Origin: Emiliania huxleyi CCMP1516
Lineage: Eukaryota > Haptophyta > Isochrysidales > Noelaerhabdaceae
Length of the DNA: 64,000 nt
Assembly (NCBI RefSeq): GCF_000372725.1
Contig: NW_005200754.1
Span: forward strand, 163,395-227,394
Direction: 5' to 3'
Part shown: piece after piece, positions 50,074 through 59,871 of the stretch
How positions within the stretch are numbered: the stretch's first letter is position 1
Layout: every line of letters starts with the position of its first letter
Translations under genes and position numbers: made by a program
Notes under the pieces: generated by a model
Told to the model about the DNA's origin: nothing
Database searches by the model: none
What the model saw: only the letters and a program-made list of their open reading frames with translations

Positions 50074-50159
50074 GAGCTGACCACAGGGTTTGCGGCGATC
50101 ACTGTCCTACCAGCGGGCACAGTGGGCCGCGGACACCCGTGAATGACCTTAAGGTCCTC

Positions 50160-50430
50160 CGGGCCAGTTGGGGGGGGCAAACCCTGCCGCCCCCTAGAAC
50201 CCCGGGTAAGGCCCAGCGCCCAGGTGTGGCCTAGGGCATTCAGAAGGGACCAAGAGGAGTCCAGTCTGAGCCATAGAGCCCATGTCTTTGCCCCCGAAGG
50301 TCGCGTTCAAATGCCCGGAACGGACGTTACAGTGGTGTCCGGCCGGCGCGATCACCGAGCTGTGACGCTCAGGGAAGCGATGTCTGGTTTCTTTGCCCAG
50401 GGCTGGCCTACGGCCATGCCCGAGGTTGGG
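50160..50430. repeat. Dispersed repeat, inverted relative to 25235-25485
   Basis: See 25235-25485. It directly follows the right part of the repeat carrying the 551-bp element, so several families are nested here. Confidence 0.75.
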
Positions 50431-50677
50431 AGGAAAAGAATGTCGTGGCGGCGCTCTGTGTGTCGGAGAGCTCTCGAGGTCTCGACGGGCAGCCTGACCC
50501 CTCCCCACCGATGTGTATTTTTCTCTGCCCGATTGCGCGGTGCCTGCAAAAAAGAGAATCTGTGTGCTGTTAGCTAGTGAGCTCATACGCCGCCAAGTGC
50601 AAAGAAAACGCTGGCGTTCGGTGTAGACGACGGATAGAGGAGTTGAAGTTCCGGAGTGAAAATTCGAACGCTATCTC

Positions 50678-51470
50678 TCACGGTGACCAAAAAAATGTCC
50701 ACCTCAGAAACACCGCCGGAGGCAGGCCGCCGCACGCCGGCGACACAGGTTTAGCAGTGTGGCCGTGTAGCTTCCCTCGACGTCGGGCCGCGCCACCGTC
50801 TTGTCCTTGGGCGCCGAGGCGTTGTGCGCGTCCGCCTCGGCGTTGAAGGCGACGAGGACGGCCTCGGGGACGGGCTCGGCCGAGAGGCGGGTGAGCTGCC
50901 GCGCCACCGTCTTGCCCGGTGGCGCCGAGGCGTTGTACGCGTCCGCCTCGGCGTTGTAGGTCGACAGCTCGTCGATCGGTGGCGGCGGTTCGGCGCCGCC
51001 GCTGTTGCGCGGACTGTGGCACAAAAGGTCGACAGCTGTCGACAGTGGCGGCGTCGCTCTCGGCATCACGCTCACCCGCCTCCAGTGTGGGCGGCAGATA
51101 AGCCTCCTGAGCGAGGCTCGGGCCGGCGGCGCGCTCGGAGCTCTCTGAGGAGCCACTCGCCTGGCGTCGACTGCCGCAAAAGATGAAAACACGAAAATTT
51201 TGCGTGTTGAATGACTGCACTCCAAATGCTCCAAGTGCGCTCTCCTCCTTTCTAGCGATGAGGCTCGCAGGACCGCTACCAACACTCGACCCTCTCGCCG
51301 AGCGTCGTAGACTCTTGCGAGCGTCGAGGTACACTCTGAATTTCTCGCGATGTCTCGAGACACAGCTCGCACGACGCCTCGCAATATCGTCCAACCCGCA
51401 AGCTCGGCTTGGGACATTCGACAGCGAGTCCCACAAGGCGCCACTCACAAGGCGCCACTCACTCGCGCCC
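50678..51470 (-). pseudogene. Decayed partial copies of a segment of the adjacent FHA-domain ORF
   Basis: The minus strand encodes NASAPKDKTVARPDVEGSYT and NAEADAYNASAPPGKTVARQ, close to NASAPKGKTVARFDVKGTYT in the neighbouring ORF (about 53270-53440). The roughly 110-bp segment occurs twice in tandem here (about 50780-50905 and 50905-50985). The surrounding frame does not continue as a plausible protein. Probably a remnant of tandem duplication or of another family member. Confidence 0.55.
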
Positions 51471-51494
51471 GCTGGGTAAGCACCTGCGGCGCGC

Positions 51495-54400
51495 TCACTC
51501 CACACGCATGAGCCGGTAGACACAGTGGCCGAGCCCTCCGAACTCGACCACGGCGCCCTCCGGGACGACGGTCGGCGCCGGCTTGGGGCCGTCGGCCGGT
51601 CGGCGCGGTCGACCCGGCACCCGCACGCCATTCACTGTGATGCCGTGCAGCGAGCACCTGTCCTCCGCATGGAAGCCGCCGTCGGCGATCTCCACATCCC
51701 AGTAGGCTCCCACGCGTAGCTCCGCGTGGGAGCGGCTGATGGTCGACGTCCAGTTCCACGGCACGCCCTCGATGCGGACCCCGCGGCCGACGGCGACGGG
51801 CGAGCCGTCCATCGGGATCCCGATCCGCGACGGGGCGCCCTCGCACTTGCTTTCGCGAACCAGTACCAAGAGCCCTCGCAAGGCCCGGGCCAATCGGCGA
51901 GCATCCGGGTGCCACGCGTCGTGCGTCAGGGCGAGCTGGATACTCTGCCGCGCCTGGGTGTGCTGCCCACGCCTCATCTCCTCGTAAGCACGCCCCATGA
52001 CAGCAGCAGCGAGTACGTTCCCGCGGTTTGGGCGGGGCTGCCAATCGACACCCGCACCCTCGGCCGGCTCAGCCGAGGGGAGCCCGGCCTGCGCGTCCTC
52101 GGCCGGCGCGTCCTCCGCCACCTCCATGTCGATGTCGGCTGCCGCGGCGCTGTCAGCCTGGTCGAGCTGCACGTTCACCACCTCCGCGTCCGCACCCTCG
52201 GCCGGCTCAGCCGAGGGGAGTCCGTCCGGCGCGGCCTCCGCCACCTCCATGTCCATCGCGTCGGGGCTTGCGGTGCTGCCACCAGTCGGCTCCTGCGGCG
52301 GCTTGGTTTGGCTCGAGGGCGCCGCCTCCGAGCCCCCCGCCTCTTCCTGGCACACAGCCGCGATAACCGCTCTGGCCTTGACTGCAGTCTTGCGCGCCGG
52401 ACGCTTGCCCGTCGCCCCATCTCCGCTGCTCGAGGGGCGCTCGGTGTCCTGCTGCGGCTTGTCCGCGCCTCTTGCGCGCTTGGCGCCTTGCGTCGGCTTG
52501 TCAGCCGCTCGGCGCACGAGGACGTACGCGGCGGGTGGAGGGCCCGATGGTGAGGACGGCCGCGCCTGGATCCTCTCGCCGACTCGCACGGACACGTCTT
52601 GCGCTGCAACCTCGCCCGAGTTGAACAGGACGCCGTCCGTGTGGTCGTACCAGATGGTGCCGCCGCATGCGTCCGTCGCCTCGGGCGCAATCTTGATGAG
52701 ATGTCGCCGCTCGGGCGGCGCCGGTGTCAGCTCTGCTGCGAGGATGAGCGCGAAGGTGCCAGTGCCGGAGGACGTGTCCGAGCTGAAGCCCGCTCGGCGA
52801 GACCAGCGGCGTTGCAGCTGCGGTGCGCTCAGGCCGGCGAGGCAGTGGCCGGGCACCTTGGCCACCTCGGCTACCGCCGCCTCCCAGTCCTGGCGTCGCA
52901 TCACGCCCTTACCGAGAGAGAGCTGATCGACGAGGCCCGCAATGGCGAAGTACATCTCGCTCTGCAGGGCCTCCCAAGATGCGGTGAAGACGTCGACGTG
53001 GGCGGCCAGATCAGGATACGATTTGCAGTGGCGGGAGAGGTATTGGACCATCGCCTTTGCTGATGCGCAATGCTTCACGTATACCGCGATCGACTTGTCC
53101 TTGCCGAGCCGCGCCCAGTCAGGGCCGCCACACTGAGGGCCGCCGCCGCGGCATCGGAAGACCAGCGCTCCTGCCGCGTCGCGCTCCGTCAGCTTCTCCT
53201 CCAGCAGCTCGACAAGCGCACTTTCACCCGAGGCGACGCGCTTCGTTGCGAGGGTGAGCTGCTCGCGCGCCTTGGCGAGCTGCGTGATCGTGTAGGTGCC
53301 CTTCACGTCGAACCGCGCCACCGTCTTCCCCTTGGGCGCAGAGGCGTTGTGCGTGTCCGCCTCGGTGTTGAAGGCGACGAGGACGGCCACAGAGACGGGC
53401 GCGGCCGAGAGGCGGGTGAGCTGCCGGCGCGCGGAGGCGAGCTGCCGGTACGTGTACTTCTTTGTGGCGACGAGCGGCTGCACGCGCTTGTCCTCAACCA
53501 CCGTGGCGTTGTGCTTGAGCTGCGCCGCGATGACGGCCTTGATCAAAGCGGCAGTAGCTGTAGCCGTCCGCTTCTCCGACTTGTTGCCGTTGATGCACGC
53601 GAGGCGGCCGAAGCCGTGCCCGCCCAGCCCGTCGATCGACACTTTCCCGAGCTCGTCCAGCGTGATGGAGGACCGCACGCCGCCGGCGCTGTCGGTGAGG
53701 CCCTTCCTCTCAAGGCGCTCCACGGAGCGTGCCCAGCTCGCGGCGGAGAAGGTGGCCTTGTAGGCGACCAGCGTCGCGACGATGGTTGGCGCGAGGGTGC
53801 CGAGCACGTCCACGATGAGCTCCTCGAGCGCCGCCTGCACGTCGTCGCGCGGTGGCAGCGGGCTCGACGAGCCCCGCCACCACTCGGCCGCCGCGCCCAC
53901 CGCCGCGACGGCGAGCTCCGAGTCGGCCAGGTTGCTCGAGTCCTCCTCGAGCGGGATGAGCCGAGCGCCGGCGAGAGCGAACAAGTTGCAGACATGTGGC
54001 ACGCGTGCGAAGGCGACGCCGAGCTTCTCGAAGTCGTACAGCCACGCGTCGCTCGGCCCGATGCGGTGCGAGCTCGCAGCCCTCTTGCCGAGCAGCGAGG
54101 CGGCAGCGCTGCCGCCACCCACGAGGCCGTTGGAGTCCGAGAACGCGTACCACTCCACGATGGGCCTCGAGCCGAGGCTGCTGTCGGCGGCGGCGATGAA
54201 CGCCGAGAAGACCGGCTCAAGCACGAAGCGAATGATGTTGATGTGTGCAGCGCGGTCCGTGTGCTCCTTCGGCCCGAAGCAGTGAGGCCGAAGCGAGGCG
54301 GCGGCGCTGCCGGCGCCGCTGCCTGCCTCCGCCTCCTCGTCCTCGTCCTCGTCGTCCTCCTCGACCAGGTCCGGCCGCGGCGTGACGCCATTTGCGCGGC

Positions 54401-55034
54401 GCGACAGGAACAGCTCCCATCGGCAGTGGCACGTCGCCGTGTTCGCATTGAATCGAACGACGACGGCGTGGCTGCCGCACGTCGTCTTGTCGAAGAGAAG
54501 CGCGGCGTTGACCGCGGTCGTGGTTGACTTCTCTCCGTCCTGGTTGGAGGAAAAGAATGGGAGGGAGCGGTCGCCGTCGTAGATCAAGTTCCGAGCGCAC
54601 TCTCCTTCGTGTACCACAAACTTGGCGCCACTGGCGAACGCCTCGTCGACCTGTGCCTGCGTCGCCTCTTTGATCTCGCGGCCGTCTGCAACGACTGATA
54701 CTTGAACCATGGGAACGCCTTGGCGCGTCCCCGTCGCGAGGTGCTCTGCAATCCTCTGGACGCGGTCTTCGACGGCCGCGATCTCCGCAGGCGCGTTGAA
54801 GGCGGGGACGGCTCCGACTGGGCTGAAAACCAGGTTGTACCACGGCAGCGCGAGAAGCGACAGCCCAATCTCGTCCAGATCCGAGTCGGAGGCGGTGTCG
54901 AGGAAGGCCTGGCTGGCGGTCGAGAGTACAAGGCATGGGCTGTTGACGGCTGGGTCTTGGACGGAGCACAAGTGCTCGACTGCGGCCCGAAACGGGTGCA
55001 GATCTGGATACGTGTTCCGCACGGTGGTTGTCAT
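51495..55034 (-). CDS. Large intronless ORF of unknown function with C-terminal FHA domain
   Basis: From the ATG at 55034 (MTTTVRNTYPDLHPFRAAVE) about 1179 aa; the frame is open further upstream to about 55295, where it encodes a CxxC...CxxC pair (CQVCGPDD and KVCRPC). Features: HCRWELFLSRRANG, acidic EEDDEDEDEEAEAG, IVEWYAFSDSNGLVGG, a region repeated at 50.7-51.0 kb (NASAPKGKTVARFD), AAEVAKVPGHCLAGLSAPQL, then a Pro/Ser/Lys-rich stretch and two near-identical acidic repeats with GLPSAEPAEGA. The end forms an FHA domain: PVAVGRGVRI, STISRSHAELRVG, GITVNGVRVPG, EGAVVEFGGLGHCVYRL. FHA domains bind phosphothreonine, so a phospho-dependent nuclear or signalling role is an inference. No catalytic family is recognised. 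Genome-resident selfish origin is possible given the decayed copies nearby. Confidence 0.6.
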   Translation of the reverse strand: MTTTVRNTYPDLHPFRAAVEHLCSVQDPAVNSPCLVLSTASQAFLDTASDSDLDEIGLSLLALPWYNLVFSPVGAVPAFNAPAEIAAVEDRVQRIAEHLATGTRQGVPMVQVSVVADGREIKEATQAQVDEAFASGAKFVVHEGECARNLIYDGDRSLPFFSSNQDGEKSTTTAVNAALLFDKTTCGSHAVVVRFNANTATCHCRWELFLSRRANGVTPRPDLVEEDDEDEDEEAEAGSGAGSAAASLRPHCFGPKEHTDRAAHINIIRFVLEPVFSAFIAAADSSLGSRPIVEWYAFSDSNGLVGGGSAAASLLGKRAASSHRIGPSDAWLYDFEKLGVAFARVPHVCNLFALAGARLIPLEEDSSNLADSELAVAAVGAAAEWWRGSSSPLPPRDDVQAALEELIVDVLGTLAPTIVATLVAYKATFSAASWARSVERLERKGLTDSAGGVRSSITLDELGKVSIDGLGGHGFGRLACINGNKSEKRTATATAALIKAVIAAQLKHNATVVEDKRVQPLVATKKYTYRQLASARRQLTRLSAAPVSVAVLVAFNTEADTHNASAPKGKTVARFDVKGTYTITQLAKAREQLTLATKRVASGESALVELLEEKLTERDAAGALVFRCRGGGPQCGGPDWARLGKDKSIAVYVKHCASAKAMVQYLSRHCKSYPDLAAHVDVFTASWEALQSEMYFAIAGLVDQLSLGKGVMRRQDWEAAVAEVAKVPGHCLAGLSAPQLQRRWSRRAGFSSDTSSGTGTFALILAAELTPAPPERRHLIKIAPEATDACGGTIWYDHTDGVLFNSGEVAAQDVSVRVGERIQARPSSPSGPPPAAYVLVRRAADKPTQGAKRARGADKPQQDTERPSSSGDGATGKRPARKTAVKARAVIAAVCQEEAGGSEAAPSSQTKPPQEPTGGSTASPDAMDMEVAEAAPDGLPSAEPAEGADAEVVNVQLDQADSAAAADIDMEVAEDAPAEDAQAGLPSAEPAEGAGVDWQPRPNRGNVLAAAVMGRAYEEMRRGQHTQARQSIQLALTHDAWHPDARRLARALRGLLVLVRESKCEGAPSRIGIPMDGSPVAVGRGVRIEGVPWNWTSTISRSHAELRVGAYWDVEIADGGFHAEDRCSLHGITVNGVRVPGRPRRPADGPKPAPTVVPEGAVVEFGGLGHCVYRLMRVE

Positions 55035-56380
55035 GTGCTCAACAGCCCGCTTGAGCTCCTCGCTTTTGCCTGCGGATTCGCATGGACGGCAAACCTTGCC
55101 CGCAGCAGCCGGCCACGAGTTTGCGACCCTCGATCGGGCGTCCGGGTCGTCCGGGCCGCAAACTTGGCAGCCTGAAGACGCGGGCGCGATACGGATGAAG
55201 GCGCGATACGGGTGTGCTGGCAGTTTGCAGGCGTGCGGGCGTGCGGACCTTGGAAACGGGGGGAGGCCGGCGCGCACGAGCCGCTCGCCCTGCACGCACT
55301 CGTGGCGCGCTCCTCGCCGGCCGTCGGCTGGCCTCGCTTCTTTCCCCGCTCACCCGCGCCGCGGCCGGAGCAGCAGGCGGCGCTCTCGCTGGCATCCTTC
55401 GCGACTCTCGATCCAGCCGAGGAAGCGCCGCCGGAGGAACCGCCGCCTGCGCCTGCGCCGCCGACTGCCGTCGCCGAGGGCCGTCCCGCCACCACCTCCT
55501 GGACGTGCTTCTTGAAGGCCTCGACGCACTCGGCGTGGCCCTTCTCGTTGGCCACCTGCAGCGCCGTCTTGCCGTTCTCAGCGCGCGCCGCCGTGTCTGC
55601 GCCCGCCCGCAGCAAGCGCCGCACAACGGCGGGGTGGTTGAAGAGGGCGGCGGCCATCAGCGCGGTTTCGCCGACGCTGTTCTGCAGGATGACCTTCGCG
55701 CCGTGCCGGAGCAGCACCTCGACCATCCGCTCGTGGCCTTGGCCGGCGGCGAACATCAGCGCGGTGCTGCCGTCGCTGTCCTGCAGGTTGATCGAAGCGC
55801 CACGCTGCAGCAGCGTCGCGGCCAGCAGCTCGTGGCCGTGGTGGGCGGCGTCCATCAGCAGCGTGAGGCCGCTCACGCCGCCTCTCTCGAACGTCGCGTT
55901 GACCCGCCCGCCACTGTCGAGCCACGCCGGCACCGCCTCCTCCTCGCCTCGCTCACCTGCCATGACCGCATCGGAGGCTGCCGCCTGCTGCGGCACCTCG
56001 ACGCCGTTCATTTCTGGGCTCGAGGTGTAGCCCGCCGGCACGCCACCCTCTGTGAGACCGCCGGAAGGCGCCTCGTCAGCCGCCTCGCCATTCGCCTCGC
56101 CGGCCGCCGCTGGTGCAGCGCCGCGCGATGAGCATCGCGGCGCGAAGTGAGCGTCGCGGTACGCGCTCAGGTCGACGTCAGTGGCTTTGCGGATGCGCCT
56201 CTTTTTCGGCGTCTTCGCGCCGACGGCATGCACGGAGAAGTGGTTCGAGAACGCGCCGGGCACTCGCTGCCACTGCACCTGGACCTCCATCCGTCTGCGG
56301 TCGACGTATGTGGCCTTGCCGATCTTCGTCGCGCCGCCGGTGCCAATGGCGATCATACATCCCTTTTTTATGTCCTCCAT
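55031..56380 (-). CDS. Ankyrin-repeat protein
   Basis: The start is the ATG at 56380 (MEDIKKGCMIAIGTGG); the preceding frame opens at non-ATG codons only. The N-terminal 55 residues, containing GKATYVDRRRMEVQVQWQ and SNHFSVHAVG, look like a small beta-barrel (KOW/Tudor-like at best), followed by a basic KTPKKRRIRK cluster. Ankyrin repeats occupy about aa 168-300: GLTLLMDAAHHGHELLAATL, GSTALMFAAGQGHERMVEVL, GETALMAAALFNHPAVVRRL, GKTALQVANEKGHAECVEAF. The tail is Gly/Ala/Ser-rich and overlaps the upstream open part of the FHA ORF in another frame, so the two may be one gene joined by an intron near 55.1-55.3 kb. Confidence 0.7.
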   Translation of the reverse strand: MEDIKKGCMIAIGTGGATKIGKATYVDRRRMEVQVQWQRVPGAFSNHFSVHAVGAKTPKKRRIRKATDVDLSAYRDAHFAPRCSSRGAAPAAAGEANGEAADEAPSGGLTEGGVPAGYTSSPEMNGVEVPQQAAASDAVMAGERGEEEAVPAWLDSGGRVNATFERGGVSGLTLLMDAAHHGHELLAATLLQRGASINLQDSDGSTALMFAAGQGHERMVEVLLRHGAKVILQNSVGETALMAAALFNHPAVVRRLLRAGADTAARAENGKTALQVANEKGHAECVEAFKKHVQEVVAGRPSATAVGGAGAGGGSSGGASSAGSRVAKDASESAACCSGRGAGERGKKRGQPTAGEERATSACRASGSCAPASPRFQGPHARTPANCQHTRIAPSSVSRPRLQAAKFAARTTRTPDRGSQTRGRLLRARFAVHANPQAKARSSSGLLST

Positions 56381-56594
56381 TTCGATCGAAGCAAAGGCAA
56401 AGAGGCGCCGAGGCAAAGGCAAAGAGAGAAAACGCGCCGGCGAGAATTTTTTCGGGGCAGCGGCGCGTGAGTTCAGGACTCACCGCCTTCAAATCCCATC
56501 GCCAGGGCTCCGCCGCAGAGCCTCCTATGGTGGCGATGGCGAGGCTCCGCCTGCAGTCGCGTTGGTGCTGCAGCCCGTCACCCCTCGCTTTTTG

Positions 56595-57047
56595 TCAGCA
56601 AAGTACAGCGACCCGGCTGGACGGGCGCCGCACCGGTGATACGTAACGACTGCAACCCAAAGGTTGGGAGATTGATCGCGCGTTTCCGACGAGCAGTGTT
56701 TCGTGGCTTCCCAACCCATGCCGCCGACGCGTGAACATCGTGCTGTCCGCCTGATAGCGGGCCTGAGGCATGGCCGGCGGGTCGCTAAGCGTCACGCGCG
56801 CACGCGCGGCACCGTCGACGATGGCGGCGGCGGTCAGCTCTGGCTCGGCTGGAGCACTGTGATCGGCGTCGAGCTCGGCCCGCCGCCTTGGCGCCGGCTG
56901 AGTGCAGTAGCGCCGGCCGGGTGGCTTCCGTCGCTGGACCATGCTGAAGCCGTCGCGATCGTGGAAGCGGCAACATGCCGCGCAGTAGAGGTGCTGGCCG
57001 TCGGTCTTGGTCTCCACAAAGGAGGCGGTGAGGTTCGCGGAGAGCAT
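56595..57047 (-). CDS. Small putative zinc-binding protein
   Basis: A minus-strand ORF of about 150 aa from the ATG at 57047 (MLSANLTASFVETKTDG). It contains YCAACCRFHDRDGFSMVQ followed by KPPGRRYC, a C-x2-C ... H ... C arrangement like short RNA/DNA-binding or recruitment zinc ribbons. The rest is low-complexity, ending at 56595. It is head-to-tail with the ankyrin gene. No family is assigned; whether it is expressed is unclear. Confidence 0.35.
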   Translation of the reverse strand: MLSANLTASFVETKTDGQHLYCAACCRFHDRDGFSMVQRRKPPGRRYCTQPAPRRRAELDADHSAPAEPELTAAAIVDGAARARVTLSDPPAMPQARYQADSTMFTRRRHGLGSHETLLVGNARSISQPLGCSRYVSPVRRPSSRVAVLC

Positions 57048-57049
57048 CG

Positions 57050-57457
57050 TGGTCGTGTCGCGGTCCGTGACAGCTCGGAGGATCCGAGCGGAAAGTTGGA
57101 GGGAAGAAAATCTTCCAGATTTTTTGTTCGTGTCGGAGCGAAAAAAAAACAATGCGAACAAAAGGGAATTAAAACAGAAAAAATGGACTGAAAACAATAG
57201 AGACGGCCCACGTCCGCGAGGCACATACGTGTTGGCCGATCCGATGATGAATGAAGAATATCGAAACAAACAAGCGCAATGGGGAAAAGAAATCCGGCGT
57301 TGCCGGGGCGGGGTGCGCGCTGTTGTGCCTCTGGTGCTCGTGCATCGCCCACTCTATCTATTTACATTAGGGGGGCCTCCAAAATATACACGCACTACAA
57401 AGTAGCAGCGGCGCTTTTCCACAGGCGTCTTCTTCGCTGTTTGTTCACAGCACGCCA
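57050..57457. other. Intergenic; AT-richer, no gene seen
   Basis: 57090-57290 is A-rich with several AAAACA and GAATAT motifs and could be promoter sequence of the small zinc-binding ORF. 57446-57452 has GTTCACAG, one arm of the hairpin motif discussed in the findings, next to the Gly-rich ORF. Confidence 0.35.
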
Positions 57458-57865
57458 CTACCTAAAATCGCGGCGGCGGCGCCGCTTACGCCGCCGCCGC
57501 CCCCCACCTCGCCCGCCGCCCCCCACCTCGCCCACGCCGCCGCCAGCCTCCACCTTCTCCCCACCGCCGCCGCCACCGCTCACGCCGCCGCCGCCCTCCA
57601 CCTCGCCCGCGCCTCCGCCTCCCTCCACCTCCCCCACACCGCCGCCGCCACCGCTCACGCCGCCGCCGCCCCCCACCTCGCCCACGCCGCCGCCTCCCTC
57701 CACCTCCCCCATACCGCCGCCGCCGCCGCTCGCGTCCCGCCGCCCTCCACCTCGCCCACGCCTCCGCCTCCCTCCACCTCCCCCACAAGCGCGCGATGCC
57801 TCGTCGTTCTCATCGTTTGCGGCCACCACTCCTGCCTCAAACGGGCCAAACGACTGTCTCGCCAT
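57458..57865 (-). CDS. Small ORF with Gly/Arg-rich tandem repeat tail
   Basis: From the ATG at 57865: MARQSFGPFEAGVVAANDEN, then DEASRACGGGGG and a (GGGEVEGGGGVGEV)-type repeat of about 36-45 bp units (57480-57780). The first 30 residues read naturally. The repeat can be translated in all frames with equal bias, so the C-terminus is doubtful. Possibly an exon of a larger structural protein. Confidence 0.3.
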   Translation of the reverse strand: MARQSFGPFEAGVVAANDENDEASRACGGGGGRRRRGRGGGRRDASGGGGGMGEVEGGGGVGEVGGGGGVSGGGGGVGEVEGGGGAGEVEGGGGVSGGGGGGEKVEAGGGVGEVGGGGRGGGRRRRKRRRRRDFR

Positions 57866-58589
57866 CACCCATCTCGCCTCTCGCGATCGCGTCACGCCTT
57901 CCCTTGTGCCGCGAGTAGGCGCGTGAGTGATGGCCCTGCCACCAGGTACACGGCTACACCTCGGGACGCCGTGCTGAGACGGGTAGAGCCGCCCCACGGG
58001 AGCGAAAGCCGCCTCGCGCGCCTCAGCCCGCCGGGCCCCTCGGCGGTCAGTGTGGGGTTGATACGGCGGTGATACACCCCTCTGACAGCAGCGCCTCACG
58101 GCGTGGGCTGCGAGGTCACTCGGGGTGGCCCAGGGGGCGGCGGGGGAGCATCTCCCGCCGGAGCAGCGGGTGATACTCCCGCTACTCGCTCGAGTTTGAG
58201 GTGCGCCGCGCCTCGCCTGTGCTGCCTTCCCGGCTGCCCCAGCCGCCCTCACCGTCCTCATCCCCTCCCCCACCCCCTCCCCCTCAGGCTAGGCCCTCGC
58301 CACCGCCGCTGCCGCTGTCTCCGCCACAGCCGCCGCCGTTTCCCTCCCCACCACTGCCTCCGACGCCGTCGCCTCCGCTGCTCCCGCCACCACCGCCGGC
58401 CGCCTCAGCTCTCCCTCGTCCACCTCCCACACACCACCACCGCCCTCCGCGCGTCCCCGCACGCCGCCTCCGCGCCTCCACGCCCCCACGACGACCTCCC
58501 CCCTCGCCCTCCCCGCGTCTCAGACTTTTGGCCGTGCTCCGCTCGGGGCGACTCGGCGCCGCCATCGCGAGCACGCCGACCTCGCAGGG

Positions 58590-59871
58590 GCCACATTCAA
58601 CCTGATGCCGGTGCCCCACGCCGCGGACGAGTCGGAGCCGGCGCCCCGACAGGTCATGCTGCACGTCCGGTCGGACGGGCTCCACTTGCGGGACGTGTTC
58701 TACGTGCTCGGCGCCTACCCGGGCGAGCCGGGCCCGCTCGGCGACGACTGGGGCGGCCACNNNNNNNNNNNNNNNNNNNNNNNNNNNNNNNNNNNNNNNN
58801 NNNNNNNNNNNNNNNNNNNNNNNNNNNNNNNNNNNNNNNNNNNNNNNNNNNNNNNNNNNNACCGCCACCGCCCTGGCCGCCACGTCCATCGCCCCCCGCG
58901 GCCGTCGCCCCATCGGCCTTCCCTGCCTCGTCCATCGCCTCCGCCGCAGAGCCCTCGGCCACCAAGCCGCGCCCCCGCCCTCACCCCCTCCTCCCTCGCC
59001 GCCTCCGCAATGGCGGCCGCCTCCCTGTCCGCCGCCGCCCTCACCGCCTCCTCCGTCGCCGCCGCCGCCATCACCGCCGCCGCCATCGCCACCACCTCCC
59101 TCGCCACCACCGCCCCCCCCGCCCCCGCCAAGCCCGCCTCCGCCGTCGCCGCCGCCGCCGTCGCCTCCGCCACCATCCCCACCGCCGCCCAGCCCTCCGC
59201 CACCATCACCACCACCGCCCAGCCCTCCGCCCCCAAGCCCGCCCCCGCCATCGCCGCCGCCTCCCTCGCCACCGCCGCCCTCGCCGCCACCCCCGTCACC
59301 ACCGCCTCCGAGCCCGCCCCCGCCCTCGCCTCCGCCGCCCTCGCCACCACCCCCGTCTCCGCCACCGCCGAGCCCTCCCCCGCCCTCTCCCCCTCCGCCC
59401 TCACCGCCGCCGCCCTCGCCGCCGCCGCCCTCGCCGCCGCCACCGAGCCCGCCGCCACCGTCACCCCCGCCCCCGTCGCCGCCACCTCCCTCACCGCCAC
59501 CCGCCCAGCCCGCCGCCGCCATCTCCCCCACCGCCCTCACCGCCACGCTGCCGGCGCAGCCGCCGGGCGACGCGACAGCGGCTAGCGGCCGGGAGAGCCT
59601 CTCCAGTGCGGGCTGGGGGCGGTGGCGGCACTCTGCGGGTGGCGGGCGAGCTGCTGGCTGGCCGGCGGCGCGTCTCGACTCAAATTATGGGCCGCCTCTC
59701 GGGCGTGCGGCCAGGGGCCCGTGTGGCGCGAGGAGAGGGCGGCGCGCTCGGCGCGCTGGCGGCGGTGAAGCCTCTCAGAGTGGGCGCTGGCTGGCCGAGG
59801 GCGTCGGGCGGGTGTGGGGCGGCACTCGGGCCGCCGGACGGGCCGTGGTGGCCCGTGTGTGGCGTTCGTGA
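58590..59871 (+). CDS. SPPPP-rich (extensin/pherophorin-like) protein gene, interrupted by gap
   Basis: Before the gap a + strand exon reads GATFNLMPVPHAADESEPAP, RQVMLHVRSDGLHLRDVFYV and LGAYPGEPGPLGDDWGGH. After it, 58980-59500 in one + frame is (SPPPP)n/(SPPPPP)n, a classic hydroxyproline-rich linker of algal cell-surface proteins, then AQPAAAISPTALTATLPAQP and a tail to a TGA at 59869-59871. Whether both sides belong to one gene is unproven. The antisense Gly-rich and the alternative Ala-rich frames are equally open, so strand choice rests on the SPPPP pattern and the upstream exon. Confidence 0.4.
58761..58860. other. Scaffold gap (100 N)
   Basis: A second 100-N gap, again adjacent to extreme GC low-complexity sequence, which probably caused assembly failure. 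Confidence 1.

Noticed and set aside
53070..54527. 485-codon + strand ORF opposite the FHA-domain ORF
   Set aside because: Composition typical of an antisense frame; the minus strand shows FHA motifs and natural residue usage.
58284..59546. 420-codon minus-strand Gly-rich ORF across a gap
   Set aside because: Antisense of the SPPPP repeat and bridging 100 N; composition is dictated by the GC-rich repeat.
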